Assembly (NCBI GenBank): GCA_903868595.1
Contig: CAIPVV010000001.1
Coordinates: 1 to 64,000, forward strand
Direction of reading: 5' to 3'
Source of the DNA: an uncultured Pseudomonadota bacterium
GTDB taxonomy: Bacteria > Pseudomonadota > Gammaproteobacteria > Steroidobacterales > Steroidobacteraceae
DNA: 64,000 nucleotides
Made by a program: the position numbers and the translations under genes. The notes beneath the pieces were generated by a model that searched no databases, was not told where the DNA came from, and saw only the letters and a list, made by a program, of their open reading frames with translations. Within the stretch, counting starts at the first letter, position 1. Every line of letters begins with the position of its first letter. Below, one piece after another: positions 8,833 to 16,503 of the stretch.

Positions 8833-10482
8833 ATGAACATTACAAACTGGTCCCTGACTCGCCGCATCACGGTCGGTTTCGCCGTCCTGCTCCTGATCAT
8901 CATGGGTCTCGGGGGCTTCGCCCTGTCGCGCATAGCGGCGCTCACGCAAACCCTCACGACAATGACGGATTCCTCGCTTCCGAGCATCAGCGTGCTCGGC
9001 CAGCTGGGCAACGATGTGCGCGACCAGTTCCTGCTGGGCCCCCGCATTGCATCCGAGCCTTCCCCGGAGATTCGCGCGCGACTGCAGGCCATCGTCGTCG
9101 AGACGGAAAAAAATGTGGAGCAACTGCTGCAGCAGTATGAGACCTCCCTGATATCAGATGAGGAGGACCGGCGTCTCTTCGGGGAGATCAACAGGGCCCA
9201 TCAGGACGTGCTGTCGACCCGGGAACGCATGATGCAGCTCTCGCGGGAAAACAAGCTCGAGGAGCAGGCCCGCATGTCCGCGGAAGTGCAGCAGCCCAAC
9301 CGCGACCGGCTGCTGAAGGCCATCTCGGCAGACACCGAGTACAATGCCAAGATCGGGACGCAGGCTGCGCAAAAAGGCAAGCAGGCCGCGCAGCTGGCCG
9401 CGATGGGCTTCCAGATCGCGATGGGGGTGTCGGTGCTGATTGCAGCCCTCCTGGCCTGGCTGACGCTGGGTTCAACCCGCCGCACACTGGCCGGGATCAC
9501 CTCGGACCTGGACACCGGCGCCATGCAGACCGCATCGGCAGCCCGCCAGGTGTCCCTGTCCAGTCACTCGCTGTCGGCCGGCGCGAGCGAGCAGGCTTCG
9601 GCCGTGGAAGAAACCAGCGCCTCGCTGGAGGAAATGCTCAGCATGATCCGCTCCACCGCCGACAACGCCCAGCAGGCCAAGGCGCTGGCCTCCGAGGCAC
9701 GCGCGGTCGCCGACACCGGGCTTCAGACCATGAACTCCATGCTGGATGCGATGGACTCCATCGGGGCCGCCGGCCAGGAGGTCGGCAAGATCGTCAAGAA
9801 TATCGACGAGATCGCCTTCCAGACCAATATCCTGGCGCTGAACGCCGCCGTGGAGGCGGCCCGCGCCGGCGAGGCTGGCGCAGGATTTGCCGTGGTGGCC
9901 GACGAGGTGCGATCCCTTGCCCAGCGCAGCGCAGCGGCTGCCCGGGAGACCGCGGACAAGATCGAGGCAGCCATCAGCAGCACCCGTCGCGGCCGCGAGT
10001 GCAGCACCGATGTGCAGCGCTCCCTGGAGAAGATCGCGGAGAAGGTTTCGGCGACGGACTCGGTCGTGGGCCAGATCGCCACGGCCGCCAACGAGCAGGC
10101 GCAGGGCATCGGGCAGATCGGCATGGCCATTTCCCAGATCGACAAGATCTCCCAGAGCAACTCGGCCGCGGCCGTGCAAAGCGCCAGCGCTGCGGAGGAA
10201 CTGGACATGCAGGCGGAGAATCTGCGCCAGTCGATCGCCAAGCTGCGAAACCTGGTCAGCCGCGACCAGAGCTTCGCCCCCACGCCTCCCCCGATCCAGC
10301 TCAAGGCAACCCCGCGCTATGCTGCTCCGGTGAGCCCGTCGGTCGCGCCGAGCGGCCGAAAGCCCGCCAAGAGCTCGCCGTCGCTGATTGGCAACCGGCA
10401 GCAGGCACTGGGCAAGATACCCATGCCGGACTTTCCGCCGCACGGCGCCGAACACGATGATGCAAATTTCACCAACTTCTGA
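8833..10482 (+). CDS. Methyl-accepting chemotaxis protein, four-helix-bundle sensor, no HAMP seen
   Basis: A 549-residue membrane receptor. TM1 covers about residues 11-30, a periplasmic four-helix-bundle ligand domain about 31-190, TM2 about 192-212, and the cytoplasmic signalling coiled coil about 240-490 with the hairpin tip [20 protein letters not shown]. The distance from TM2 to the methylation helix (around [20 protein letters not shown]) is too short for a standard HAMP domain, and none is recognisable. After the coiled coil there is a Pro/Ser/Ala-rich flexible tail of about 60 residues ending in NFTNF, which fits the x-aromatic-x-x-aromatic pattern of C-terminal CheR/CheB docking pentapeptides. 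cheR starts 2 bp downstream. Ligand unknown. Confidence 0.93.
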   Translation: MNITNWSLTRRITVGFAVLLLIIMGLGGFALSRIAALTQTLTTMTDSSLPSISVLGQLGNDVRDQFLLGPRIASEPSPEIRARLQAIVVETEKNVEQLLQQYETSLISDEEDRRLFGEINRAHQDVLSTRERMMQLSRENKLEEQARMSAEVQQPNRDRLLKAISADTEYNAKIGTQAAQKGKQAAQLAAMGFQIAMGVSVLIAALLAWLTLGSTRRTLAGITSDLDTGAMQTASAARQVSLSSHSLSAGASEQASAVEETSASLEEMLSMIRSTADNAQQAKALASEARAVADTGLQTMNSMLDAMDSIGAAGQEVGKIVKNIDEIAFQTNILALNAAVEAARAGEAGAGFAVVADEVRSLAQRSAAAARETADKIEAAISSTRRGRECSTDVQRSLEKIAEKVSATDSVVGQIATAANEQAQGIGQIGMAISQIDKISQSNSAAAVQSASAAEELDMQAENLRQSIAKLRNLVSRDQSFAPTPPPIQLKATPRYAAPVSPSVAPSGRKPAKSSPSLIGNRQQALGKIPMPDFPPHGAEHDDANFTNF

Positions 10483-10484
10483 CA

Positions 10485-11351
10485 ATGGCTGAAGTGCAGT
10501 GGTCCCAGCTTCAGGCAGCGCCCCGCGACGAACTGTCGGCTCGCACCTTCGGCCTGCTTGCGGGAATCATCTACAAGCACAGCCGCATCTGCCTGGGACC
10601 GGACAAGCACGCGTTGCTCGCCAACCGGCTGCGCGGACGAATAAGAGAGTGCGGACTGGCGGACTTTGACGAGTACCACGGCCTGCTGGACAGTTCTGCC
10701 GGTGGCACCGAGATCGATGTCCTGATAGACCTGGTATCCACCAACCACACCAACTTCTTCCGCGAGATCGAGCACTTCCGGTTCCTGAGCACGAAAGTCC
10801 TGCCAGAGGTCATCGCCAGCTGCCGCGCCAACGGCAAGGCGCTGCGGCTGTGGTCGGCCGCCGCATCCTCCGGCGAGGAGCCGTACACGATGGCGCTGGT
10901 GGTGGCCGAGTTCCTGCGTACGCAGGCACCCTTGGATTGGCAGATACACGCCTCCGACATCTCCAGAAGGATGCTGGCAACCGCCACCCGGGGCATTTAC
11001 TCCCAGAAAGCGCTGGACGCCGTCCCGCCGGGCCTGCTGCGCCGCTATTTTGAGCGCGGCATCGGCGTGCAGGCTGGCAGCTGCAGGGTTCAGGCCTCGA
11101 TCCGCGCGCGCGTCTTGTTTGAGCACATCAACCTGTTCCAGCCCCACTATCCCCTGGGCCTGGAGCAACAGGTGATCTTCTGCCGCAATGTCATGATCTA
11201 CTTCGACGAACCCTCGCGAATAGAGGCGTTGCAGAAGATCACCCGCCACCTGGCGCCGGGCGGCTACCTCGTCATCGGCTACTCCGAAAGCATACTGGGA
11301 CTGCCGCACGGACTTGAGCCAGTGACCCAGGGAATCTTCCGGAAGGCATGA
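10485..11351 (+). CDS. cheR: Chemoreceptor glutamate methyltransferase CheR
   Basis: The 288-residue enzyme transfers a methyl group from S-adenosylmethionine to receptor glutamates, the adaptation arm opposing CheB. An N-terminal helical domain (to about residue 85) contains the NHTNFFRE motif that precedes the catalytic fold. The SAM site is RLWSAAASSGEEPYTMAL, and the distal conserved VIFCRNVMIYFDEP and GGYLVIGYSE motifs are present. It begins 2 bp after the receptor stop and overlaps cheB by 4 bp (ATGA). With the receptor ending in a pentapeptide-like NFTNF, docking of this enzyme to the receptor tail is plausible. Confidence 0.95.
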   Translation: MAEVQWSQLQAAPRDELSARTFGLLAGIIYKHSRICLGPDKHALLANRLRGRIRECGLADFDEYHGLLDSSAGGTEIDVLIDLVSTNHTNFFREIEHFRFLSTKVLPEVIASCRANGKALRLWSAAASSGEEPYTMALVVAEFLRTQAPLDWQIHASDISRRMLATATRGIYSQKALDAVPPGLLRRYFERGIGVQAGSCRVQASIRARVLFEHINLFQPHYPLGLEQQVIFCRNVMIYFDEPSRIEALQKITRHLAPGGYLVIGYSESILGLPHGLEPVTQGIFRKA

Positions 11352-12418
11352 GACGCGTGGAGAAGAAAATTCGCGTGCTCGTGGTCGACGATTCTCCGCT
11401 CGCGCGCCGGGCAATCATCGACGCGCTGGCCACAGATCCCTGGATCGAGGTGGTCGGCGTGGCTGCGGACCCGTATTTTGCACGAGAGCGGATACTGGAA
11501 CTGGAGCCGGACGTCATCACGCTGGACATGGAAATGCCGCGGATGGATGGCCTGACATTCCTGCGGATCCTGCAGGAACACCACCCCGTTCCGGTAGTGG
11601 TCGTCAGCTCCCTGACGACGGCCGGGTCCGAACTGGCGCTGCAGGCGCTGGAGGCCGGGGCGATAGAAGTGCTGGCAAAGCCAGACGGGAGCCGCTCCAT
11701 TGGACAGATATCGCGCGAACTGACGCATGGCGTCCGGGCGGCAGCCCAGTCGCGCAGCCTGGCCACCCGGAATCAGGCCAGGACCGGCGCAAAGGCCAGC
11801 GCCTCGCCCCCATCCGCCCGCGCCGGCAGTACCTCGCAATGCCAGATGATCCTCATCGGTGCCTCCACCGGCGGCGTTGAGGCCTTGCGCCACCTGCTTC
11901 CCCAACTGCCTGCGGACACCCCGCCGATCCTCGTCGTGCAGCACATCCCGGCAAGTTTCTCCGGCATCATGGCCCGCCACCTGGATGCCCTCTGCCCCTA
12001 CAGCGTCCGGGAGGCAGAGGATGGCGATGAACTGCAGCGGGGACTCTGCCTGGTTGCCCCCGGCAACTTTCACCTGAGCGTCCGCCCCAGCGGCCGGGGA
12101 TACTCCGTCCGCCTCGGCAAGACTCCTCCGGTGCACTATTGCCGCCCCTCGGTCGACGTCCTCTTCCGCTCAGCGGCCGAGATCGCCGGTCCCCACTGCG
12201 TCGCAGTACTGCTGACCGGAATGGGATCCGACGGGGCACGCGGCATGCAGCTGCTGCGTGCGAGCGGAGCCCGGACCCTGGCCGAGGCCGAGGAGAGCTG
12301 TGTAGTCTTCGGCATGCCCCAGGCAGCCATCAACCTCGGAGCTGCCGAACAGATCGTTCCCCTGCCGCAGATGGCTGACGCGATCATCCGCGCAGCGTCC
12401 CAGCAGGGCACGAAGTGA
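11348..12418 (+). CDS. cheB: Chemoreceptor methylesterase CheB
   Basis: The 356-residue adaptation enzyme removes methyl groups from (or deamidates) receptors when phosphorylated by CheA. The N-terminal receiver has the acidic pair VVDDS, phospho-acceptor Asp60 in ITLDMEMPRMDG and the KP motif (LAKPDG). A linker of about 40 residues leads to the esterase domain with the catalytic triad motifs GASTGG (Ser), VVQHIP (His) and LTGMGSDGA (Asp). Full length for the family. It overlaps cheR upstream and the CheX-like gene downstream by 4 bp each. Confidence 0.96.
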   Translation: MRRVEKKIRVLVVDDSPLARRAIIDALATDPWIEVVGVAADPYFARERILELEPDVITLDMEMPRMDGLTFLRILQEHHPVPVVVVSSLTTAGSELALQALEAGAIEVLAKPDGSRSIGQISRELTHGVRAAAQSRSLATRNQARTGAKASASPPSARAGSTSQCQMILIGASTGGVEALRHLLPQLPADTPPILVVQHIPASFSGIMARHLDALCPYSVREAEDGDELQRGLCLVAPGNFHLSVRPSGRGYSVRLGKTPPVHYCRPSVDVLFRSAAEIAGPHCVAVLLTGMGSDGARGMQLLRASGARTLAEAEESCVVFGMPQAAINLGAAEQIVPLPQMADAIIRAASQQGTK

Positions 12419-12912
12419 ACAGTCCGCTGGACACCGGCGAGATAAGCAGTCTGATCAGCCGGTCCGTTTCAACCGTGCTCCTGCGCCAGTTCGGGCTGGT
12501 CGCCAGCGAACGGGCAGAAAGCCCTTCGAGTGCGCCTGGCGCAGAGAACACCGTGGAATCAAGCGTTGCCCTGCAGGGCGAGAGGATCGAGGGCTGGCTG
12601 CTGCTGCGCCTGCCGGCAAAGCTCGCCTCGGACCTGTACCAGCGATTGACCGGACAGGGAACGCCGGCCGCCGAGGGCTCTCAGGCCCAGGCCCAGGACC
12701 TGGCGACGGAGACCTCCAACATCCTGGCTGGACATGTCGCCGCGGCGCTACGCGCCACGGGACGCGGATGCGACCTTGGAATTCCCCAGGTTGACAGCGA
12801 TCGCAGCGCTGCGCGCAGCCCCAACCCGGGCCAGCTGCAGTATTCCGGCGCCTGGAATACCGAATTGGGCTGGCTGGCCGTCGACGTGCATCTCAGGGCG
12901 AGCAATCCATGA
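12415..12912 (+). CDS. CheX/CheC-like chemotaxis phosphatase domain protein
   Basis: A 165-residue protein starting at GTG 12415, overlapping the cheB stop (GTGA). It shows the CheC/CheX arrangement: a beta-strand segment in which an anion-binding sheet would form (VALQGERIEGWLLLRLPAKL), then a helix with the ExxN signature (E99-T-S-N102, followed by ILAGH). In the family this helix inserts into CheY-P to speed its dephosphorylation. Only one ExxN helix is present, as in CheX. A role in silencing CheY-P from the next gene, or the receiver of the PP2C protein after it, is inferred from position. Sequence similarity is modest, so the family call is moderately sure. Confidence 0.7.
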   Translation: MNSPLDTGEISSLISRSVSTVLLRQFGLVASERAESPSSAPGAENTVESSVALQGERIEGWLLLRLPAKLASDLYQRLTGQGTPAAEGSQAQAQDLATETSNILAGHVAAALRATGRGCDLGIPQVDSDRSAARSPNPGQLQYSGAWNTELGWLAVDVHLRASNP

Positions 12913-13301
12913 CCACGAAAATCCTCAGCGTCGACGACAGCAGCCTCATGAGGCTGGCCATCGCACGGGTCTTTGCGCCATACGACTGCCTCGTCCTTCA
13001 GGCAGAAGACGGGGAGAAAGGGTTCGCTGCGACGGTAGAGCACAGGCCGGACCTGATCATCCTGGACTACAACATGCCGGTCCTGGACGGCGTTGGCATG
13101 CTGCGCAAGCTAAGGGGCGATCCGCAGGTCGCCAGGACGCGCGTGATCATGCTGACTGCCAATTCCGCGCCCGAGATCGTCGCCACGGTCGCACGCCTGG
13201 GCGTGCGGGATTACCTGATCAAGCCTTTCGACGATGAAACCTTGCTCGGCAAGGCCGCCAAACTCATAGCGCTAGTTCCAAAAACCCCCACAGAGTCTTG
13301 A
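12909..13301 (+). CDS. CheY-type single-domain response regulator
   Basis: The 130-residue protein is a stand-alone receiver with the acidic pocket VDDSS, phospho-acceptor Asp53 (IILDYNMPVLDG), the switch residue region (MLTANS) and the invariant Lys in YLIKPF. It has no output domain, so it should act by protein-protein contact, on a motor or on the neighbouring phosphatase. It overlaps the CheX-like gene (ATGA) and the PP2C gene (TTGA) by 4 bp. There are no flagellar or pilus genes in the window, so motility is not implied by context. Confidence 0.93.
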   Translation: MTTKILSVDDSSLMRLAIARVFAPYDCLVLQAEDGEKGFAATVEHRPDLIILDYNMPVLDGVGMLRKLRGDPQVARTRVIMLTANSAPEIVATVARLGVRDYLIKPFDDETLLGKAAKLIALVPKTPTES

Positions 13302-14560
13302 AAACGAACATGCAGGCCGCCCCTATGGAAACCACCCTGACAATTCAAAGCCTGGCATCCGAGACACCGGCAGCGATGCTGGCACGCGCCCGGGTACTCG
13401 TGGTCGATGACAGCCGGCTGATGCGGCTTGCGCTGATCCGGGCGTTGGGCGAGCTTGGGGTGAAATCCCACGGCGAGGCCGGCAACGGCCGGGAGGCACT
13501 TGAGCGGATAAAGGAAACCTCTTTTGATCTGGTGCTCCTGGACATGGAAATGCCGGAAATGAACGGCATAGACCTGCTACGCCACATGAAGAAGGATCCT
13601 GTCCTGAGCGGCCTGCCGGTGATCGTCATATCGAGCGCCGAGCAGATCGAGACTGCCGTGGAGTGCATCGAGAACGGGGCAGAAGACTACCTGCCCAAGA
13701 CCTTCAACCCGACCCTGCTGCGTGCGCGCGTCACCTCTTCGCTCGAAAAGAAGCGCCTCAGGGATCTGGAAAACCTGCGCCTGGTCCAGATCCAGACGGA
13801 GAAGGCACTGCTGGAGAAGACGCAGCGGCGACTGGAAGACGAACTGGCCGAGGCCGCGCGTTACGTGGTCTCGATCATCCCGGAACCCATGCAGGCGCCG
13901 CTGAAGGTGGACTGGTTCTACCAGCCCTCGACGGAACTTGGCGGAGATGCGTTCGGCTACCACTGGATAGACAGCGAGCACTTCGCCGTCTATCTGCTGG
14001 ATGTTTGCGGGCACGGCGTAGGGGCCTGCCTGCTGTCGGTAACCGCGATAAACGTCATTCGTTCCGGCTCGCTGCCCAATACGGACTTCCGGGACCCCTC
14101 GGCAGTTCTCACCGCGCTGGGCAATGCGTTCCTGATCGAGAAGCAGAACAACATGTACTTCACGCTGTGGTACGGCGTTTTCAATACGAAGACGCGAATA
14201 CTGCAGCATGCCAGTGGCGGGCATCCCGCCGCCCTGCTGCTCACCGAGGGCAGCGACGGCATGCAGGCCAGCCAGCAACTGCGGTCGCCAGGCCTCATCG
14301 TTGGCATGATGGAGGACATGCCGTACGACACGCTGTCATGCCCTGTGCCCCCCGGGGCACGGCTGGTGGTCCTGTGCGACGGTTGCTTTGAGATCATGGA
14401 CAAGTCGGGAACCGACGCGACGTTTGAAGACTTTGAACGCATGATGCAGGCCAGCGGGGCTGCCCACGACGGTCTCGAGCAGGCCTTCAAGTGGGCCAAG
14501 GACCTTCACGGAGAGGGCCCGCTGGATGACGACTTCTCCATCGTGCGGATTCAGTTCTGA
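13298..14560 (+). CDS. Response regulator with SpoIIE-type PP2C phosphatase output
   Basis: A 420-residue protein from TTG 13298 (overlapping the upstream stop by 4 bp); ATG 13310 or 13325 would also leave the domains intact. Residues 33-150 are a receiver with VVDDS, phospho-acceptor Asp82 in LLDMEMPEMNG and Lys in YLPKTF. A helical linker (about 155-200) joins it to a PPM/SpoIIE phosphatase with metal-binding Asp motifs GGDAFG, LLDVCGHG and the closing PLDDDFSIV. Enzymes of this type remove phosphate from STAS-domain anti-sigma-factor antagonists when their receiver is phosphorylated. Its likely substrate is the STAS protein encoded convergently at 15232-15594, whose kinase lies beside it. 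This gene is the logical bridge from CheA signalling to partner switching (inference). Confidence 0.93.
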   Translation: MKTNMQAAPMETTLTIQSLASETPAAMLARARVLVVDDSRLMRLALIRALGELGVKSHGEAGNGREALERIKETSFDLVLLDMEMPEMNGIDLLRHMKKDPVLSGLPVIVISSAEQIETAVECIENGAEDYLPKTFNPTLLRARVTSSLEKKRLRDLENLRLVQIQTEKALLEKTQRRLEDELAEAARYVVSIIPEPMQAPLKVDWFYQPSTELGGDAFGYHWIDSEHFAVYLLDVCGHGVGACLLSVTAINVIRSGSLPNTDFRDPSAVLTALGNAFLIEKQNNMYFTLWYGVFNTKTRILQHASGGHPAALLLTEGSDGMQASQQLRSPGLIVGMMEDMPYDTLSCPVPPGARLVVLCDGCFEIMDKSGTDATFEDFERMMQASGAAHDGLEQAFKWAKDLHGEGPLDDDFSIVRIQF

Positions 14561-14587
14561 ACCGGGCAGCGCCGGCACCCTGCAGCA

Positions 14588-14611
14588 GGGCCCGCCGCCG
14601 CCACCGGGCCC
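14588..14611. terminator. GC-rich hairpin between convergent operons
   Basis: GGGCCCG (14588-14594), 10-base loop, CGGGCCC (14605-14611). It lies 28 bp after the PP2C gene stop and in the convergent gap before the kinase gene. No T-tract follows, so it may be a weak or bidirectional terminator. Confidence 0.4.
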
Positions 14612-14821
14612 GGGATCAAGGCTGCCGCACGGGCTGGCCGGCGTCCTGCAGCCTCTGCAAGCTGCTTCCGGCCTGAACGAAGGAGGCGTGGCGGGGAGGC
14701 GTGCCAGCGCAGGACGCCCGGGCGACCCCTTCAGGTCGGGTGGGGAGCCGTGCAGGCGCCACCCTGTGCCGCCCTGGCCTGCCGCCCCTCGCAAGCAGGG
14801 CGCCCAGCCGCTAGTCGGACC

Positions 14822-15235
14822 TCACGGCACGGGCTTGGACATGGTAAGGACATTTTGCGACCCGACGCGCCGGTAGGACACTGCCTGCATCAGCTCGCGT
14901 ATGAGATAGATGCCCAGCCCCCCCACTCCGCGCTCCTCAAGGGGTGCTTCCACATCAGGCGCCGCGATGGAGAGCGGATCAAACTCCGGACCGGCATCCT
15001 TCACCGTCATGGTCACCTGCCCGGCGTTGAAAGCCAGCCCCAGTTCCACCGGAACCGGATCCGTCCCCACGGTCCCATGCATGACCACGTTCGCGAACAC
15101 TTCCTCGAGCGCAAGCAGGAACGGAAAGGCGCCCTCTGCCGGCAGGCAAGCCTCTTTCCAGAACTCCTCCAGGAACTCATTGAGCCCCTGAAGCTCCGCC
15201 GTGACACCCGCCACGGCTTTCCAGCGTTCGATCAC
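14822..15235 (-). CDS. RsbW/SpoIIAB-type serine kinase (HATPase_c_2)
   Basis: A 137-residue protein from GTG 15235, overlapping the STAS stop by 4 bp (GTGA). The longer open frame upstream merely overlies the STAS gene. It has a GHKL ATPase fold: N box ALEEVFANVVMHG, G1 DAGPEFDP, and G2 GVGGLGIYLIREL followed by the terminal strand. Such kinases phosphorylate a STAS antagonist and bind a sigma factor or another target when the antagonist is phosphorylated. No sigma-factor gene is nearby, so the output partner is unknown. The co-transcribed STAS protein and the facing PP2C phosphatase complete a partner-switching trio. Confidence 0.92.
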   Translation of the reverse strand: MIERWKAVAGVTAELQGLNEFLEEFWKEACLPAEGAFPFLLALEEVFANVVMHGTVGTDPVPVELGLAFNAGQVTMTVKDAGPEFDPLSIAAPDVEAPLEERGVGGLGIYLIRELMQAVSYRRVGSQNVLTMSKPVP

Positions 15236-15594
15236 GCCGAGCGGCTGGCAGCAAGTACGCCCTTTGCGGAATCCAGGTCCGCCTGAACGTCGATGATGCG
15301 GCTGAAACCACTCACGTCGAATACTTCCTTCACCGAGGCCGTCAGCGCGCAGACGGAAAACCTGATTCCCGCGGATTTGGCCGCGCGGGCGGCAACCAGG
15401 AAGACCCGAAGGCCCGCGCTGGACACGTAGTCCAAGGCAGCGCAATTGACCAGTACGGGCTGGGAGGAACGGCCAGCAGCCTCCGCAATGACCTGTTCCA
15501 TCTGCTTCTGAAAGATGGCCGATGCCTCGAAATCAAGCCGCCCAACCGGGTTCACGAGCGTCAGTCCCTCGACGACATCAAATGTTGCGTTCAT
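15232..15594 (-). CDS. STAS-domain anti-sigma-factor antagonist
   Basis: The ATG at 15594 has a GGAG six bases upstream and gives a 120-residue protein of normal STAS length; a TTG 30 bases earlier lacks such a site. The core has VNPVGRLDFEAS at the N-terminus and the phosphorylation loop DYVSSAGLRVFL, where the conserved Ser is the expected target of the adjacent RsbW-type kinase and of the PP2C phosphatase at 13298-14560. The fold ends in VFDVSGFSRIIDV. Translation is coupled to the kinase gene by the GTGA overlap. It acts as the switch that frees or occupies the kinase partner. Confidence 0.93.
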   Translation of the reverse strand: MNATFDVVEGLTLVNPVGRLDFEASAIFQKQMEQVIAEAAGRSSQPVLVNCAALDYVSSAGLRVFLVAARAAKSAGIRFSVCALTASVKEVFDVSGFSRIIDVQADLDSAKGVLAASRSA

Positions 15595-15620
15595 CTTCTG
15601 CTCCGTTATTTCTGAATTCT

Positions 15621-16271
15621 TCAAACCATGGGGATCATGTAGGCCTGCGCCCGGATGGCTGCTTCCGTGCGTATCGCAGACTCCACGCCCTTGACAAACA
15701 AATCTATTCCACCGACCAGGTTGATTCTATCCTGCAGGCGCGCAATCTCGGCATTGGAGAGGAAACCCTGCAGCAGGCCACCGGCGCAGGCCAACCCGAC
15801 CAGTGCCGTGTCGTGAGGCGTCGGCACCTCATCGCCAAGCAAGGAGGAGACGATACGCAGCTTCGCCTCCTTCTGCTCCCGGCCATCAATGACCGGGTAG
15901 CGGCGAGCGCGCAGCACCCACAGGAAACGGGCCTCGGTCTGCTCCAGGACGCCCCGTTCGACGAGCATGCGCAGCGCCAGCCGCACCAATTCCGGAACAA
16001 TCTCCTGAAGCCTCTGCACCCAGACTTCGGCAGCCGCAGGCTCCCCGGCAGCCAGTTCCGCCAGCACGCGGTCCGCCGCGGCCGAGCCGGTGGGGGCACT
16101 GGAGACCAGGCGCACCGCCGACAGATCGGCGTCAATCCTGCCGGCTTCGCTTAACTCAACCAGGCAGGCTCCCGCCACAGCTCGGCCGAAACTTGGCGAT
16201 CCGGCCGTAAATGCCATGCCACCGTCGTCGTTTACGGCCAGCAGCACCAACTCTTCCAGTAGGGTAATCAT
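15621..16271 (-). CDS. GPP34 (GOLPH3-like) domain protein
   Basis: A 216-residue protein beginning ITLLEELVLLAVNDDGG, the characteristic opening of the GPP34 family, whose eukaryotic members GOLPH3/Vps74 bind phosphatidylinositol 4-phosphate at the Golgi. The all-helical body continues through GACLVELSEAGRIDAD, the LVERGVLE turn followed by RRYPVIDG, and DTALVGLACAGGLLQGFLS, all family positions. The ATG at 16271 is preferred over TTG at 16283. Bacterial members have no settled function; membrane or lipid binding is inferred from the family. It ends 27 bp before the STAS start, so it is probably the first gene of the GPP34-STAS-kinase operon. Confidence 0.88.
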   Translation of the reverse strand: MITLLEELVLLAVNDDGGMAFTAGSPSFGRAVAGACLVELSEAGRIDADLSAVRLVSSAPTGSAAADRVLAELAAGEPAAAEVWVQRLQEIVPELVRLALRMLVERGVLEQTEARFLWVLRARRYPVIDGREQKEAKLRIVSSLLGDEVPTPHDTALVGLACAGGLLQGFLSNAEIARLQDRINLVGGIDLFVKGVESAIRTEAAIRAQAYMIPMV

Positions 16272-16503
16272 AGGTATTTCCAAGTTTTAATTGCATTCAC
16301 GGCCCGGCAGAGGTACCCGAATCGGAAGGCTTCCCCCGCCCCCCCCGTTCGAGCTCGTTATTTTACACCCGCCCCCCCTGCCACAGGCGCCCTACTCCAC
16401 CAGCGCCAACCCGGCAGACTGCGCAGACCTGAGACAAGAGCATTTGATCCTGTTCTGCGCGCAGGCAGAACCACCCCCGGGGTTACCCCCCCCCCGGGCC
16501 GGC

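Noticed and set aside
6099-14560. Flagellar motility locus
   Set aside because: There are no flagellar, motor or pilus genes; the che set more likely serves an alternative output.
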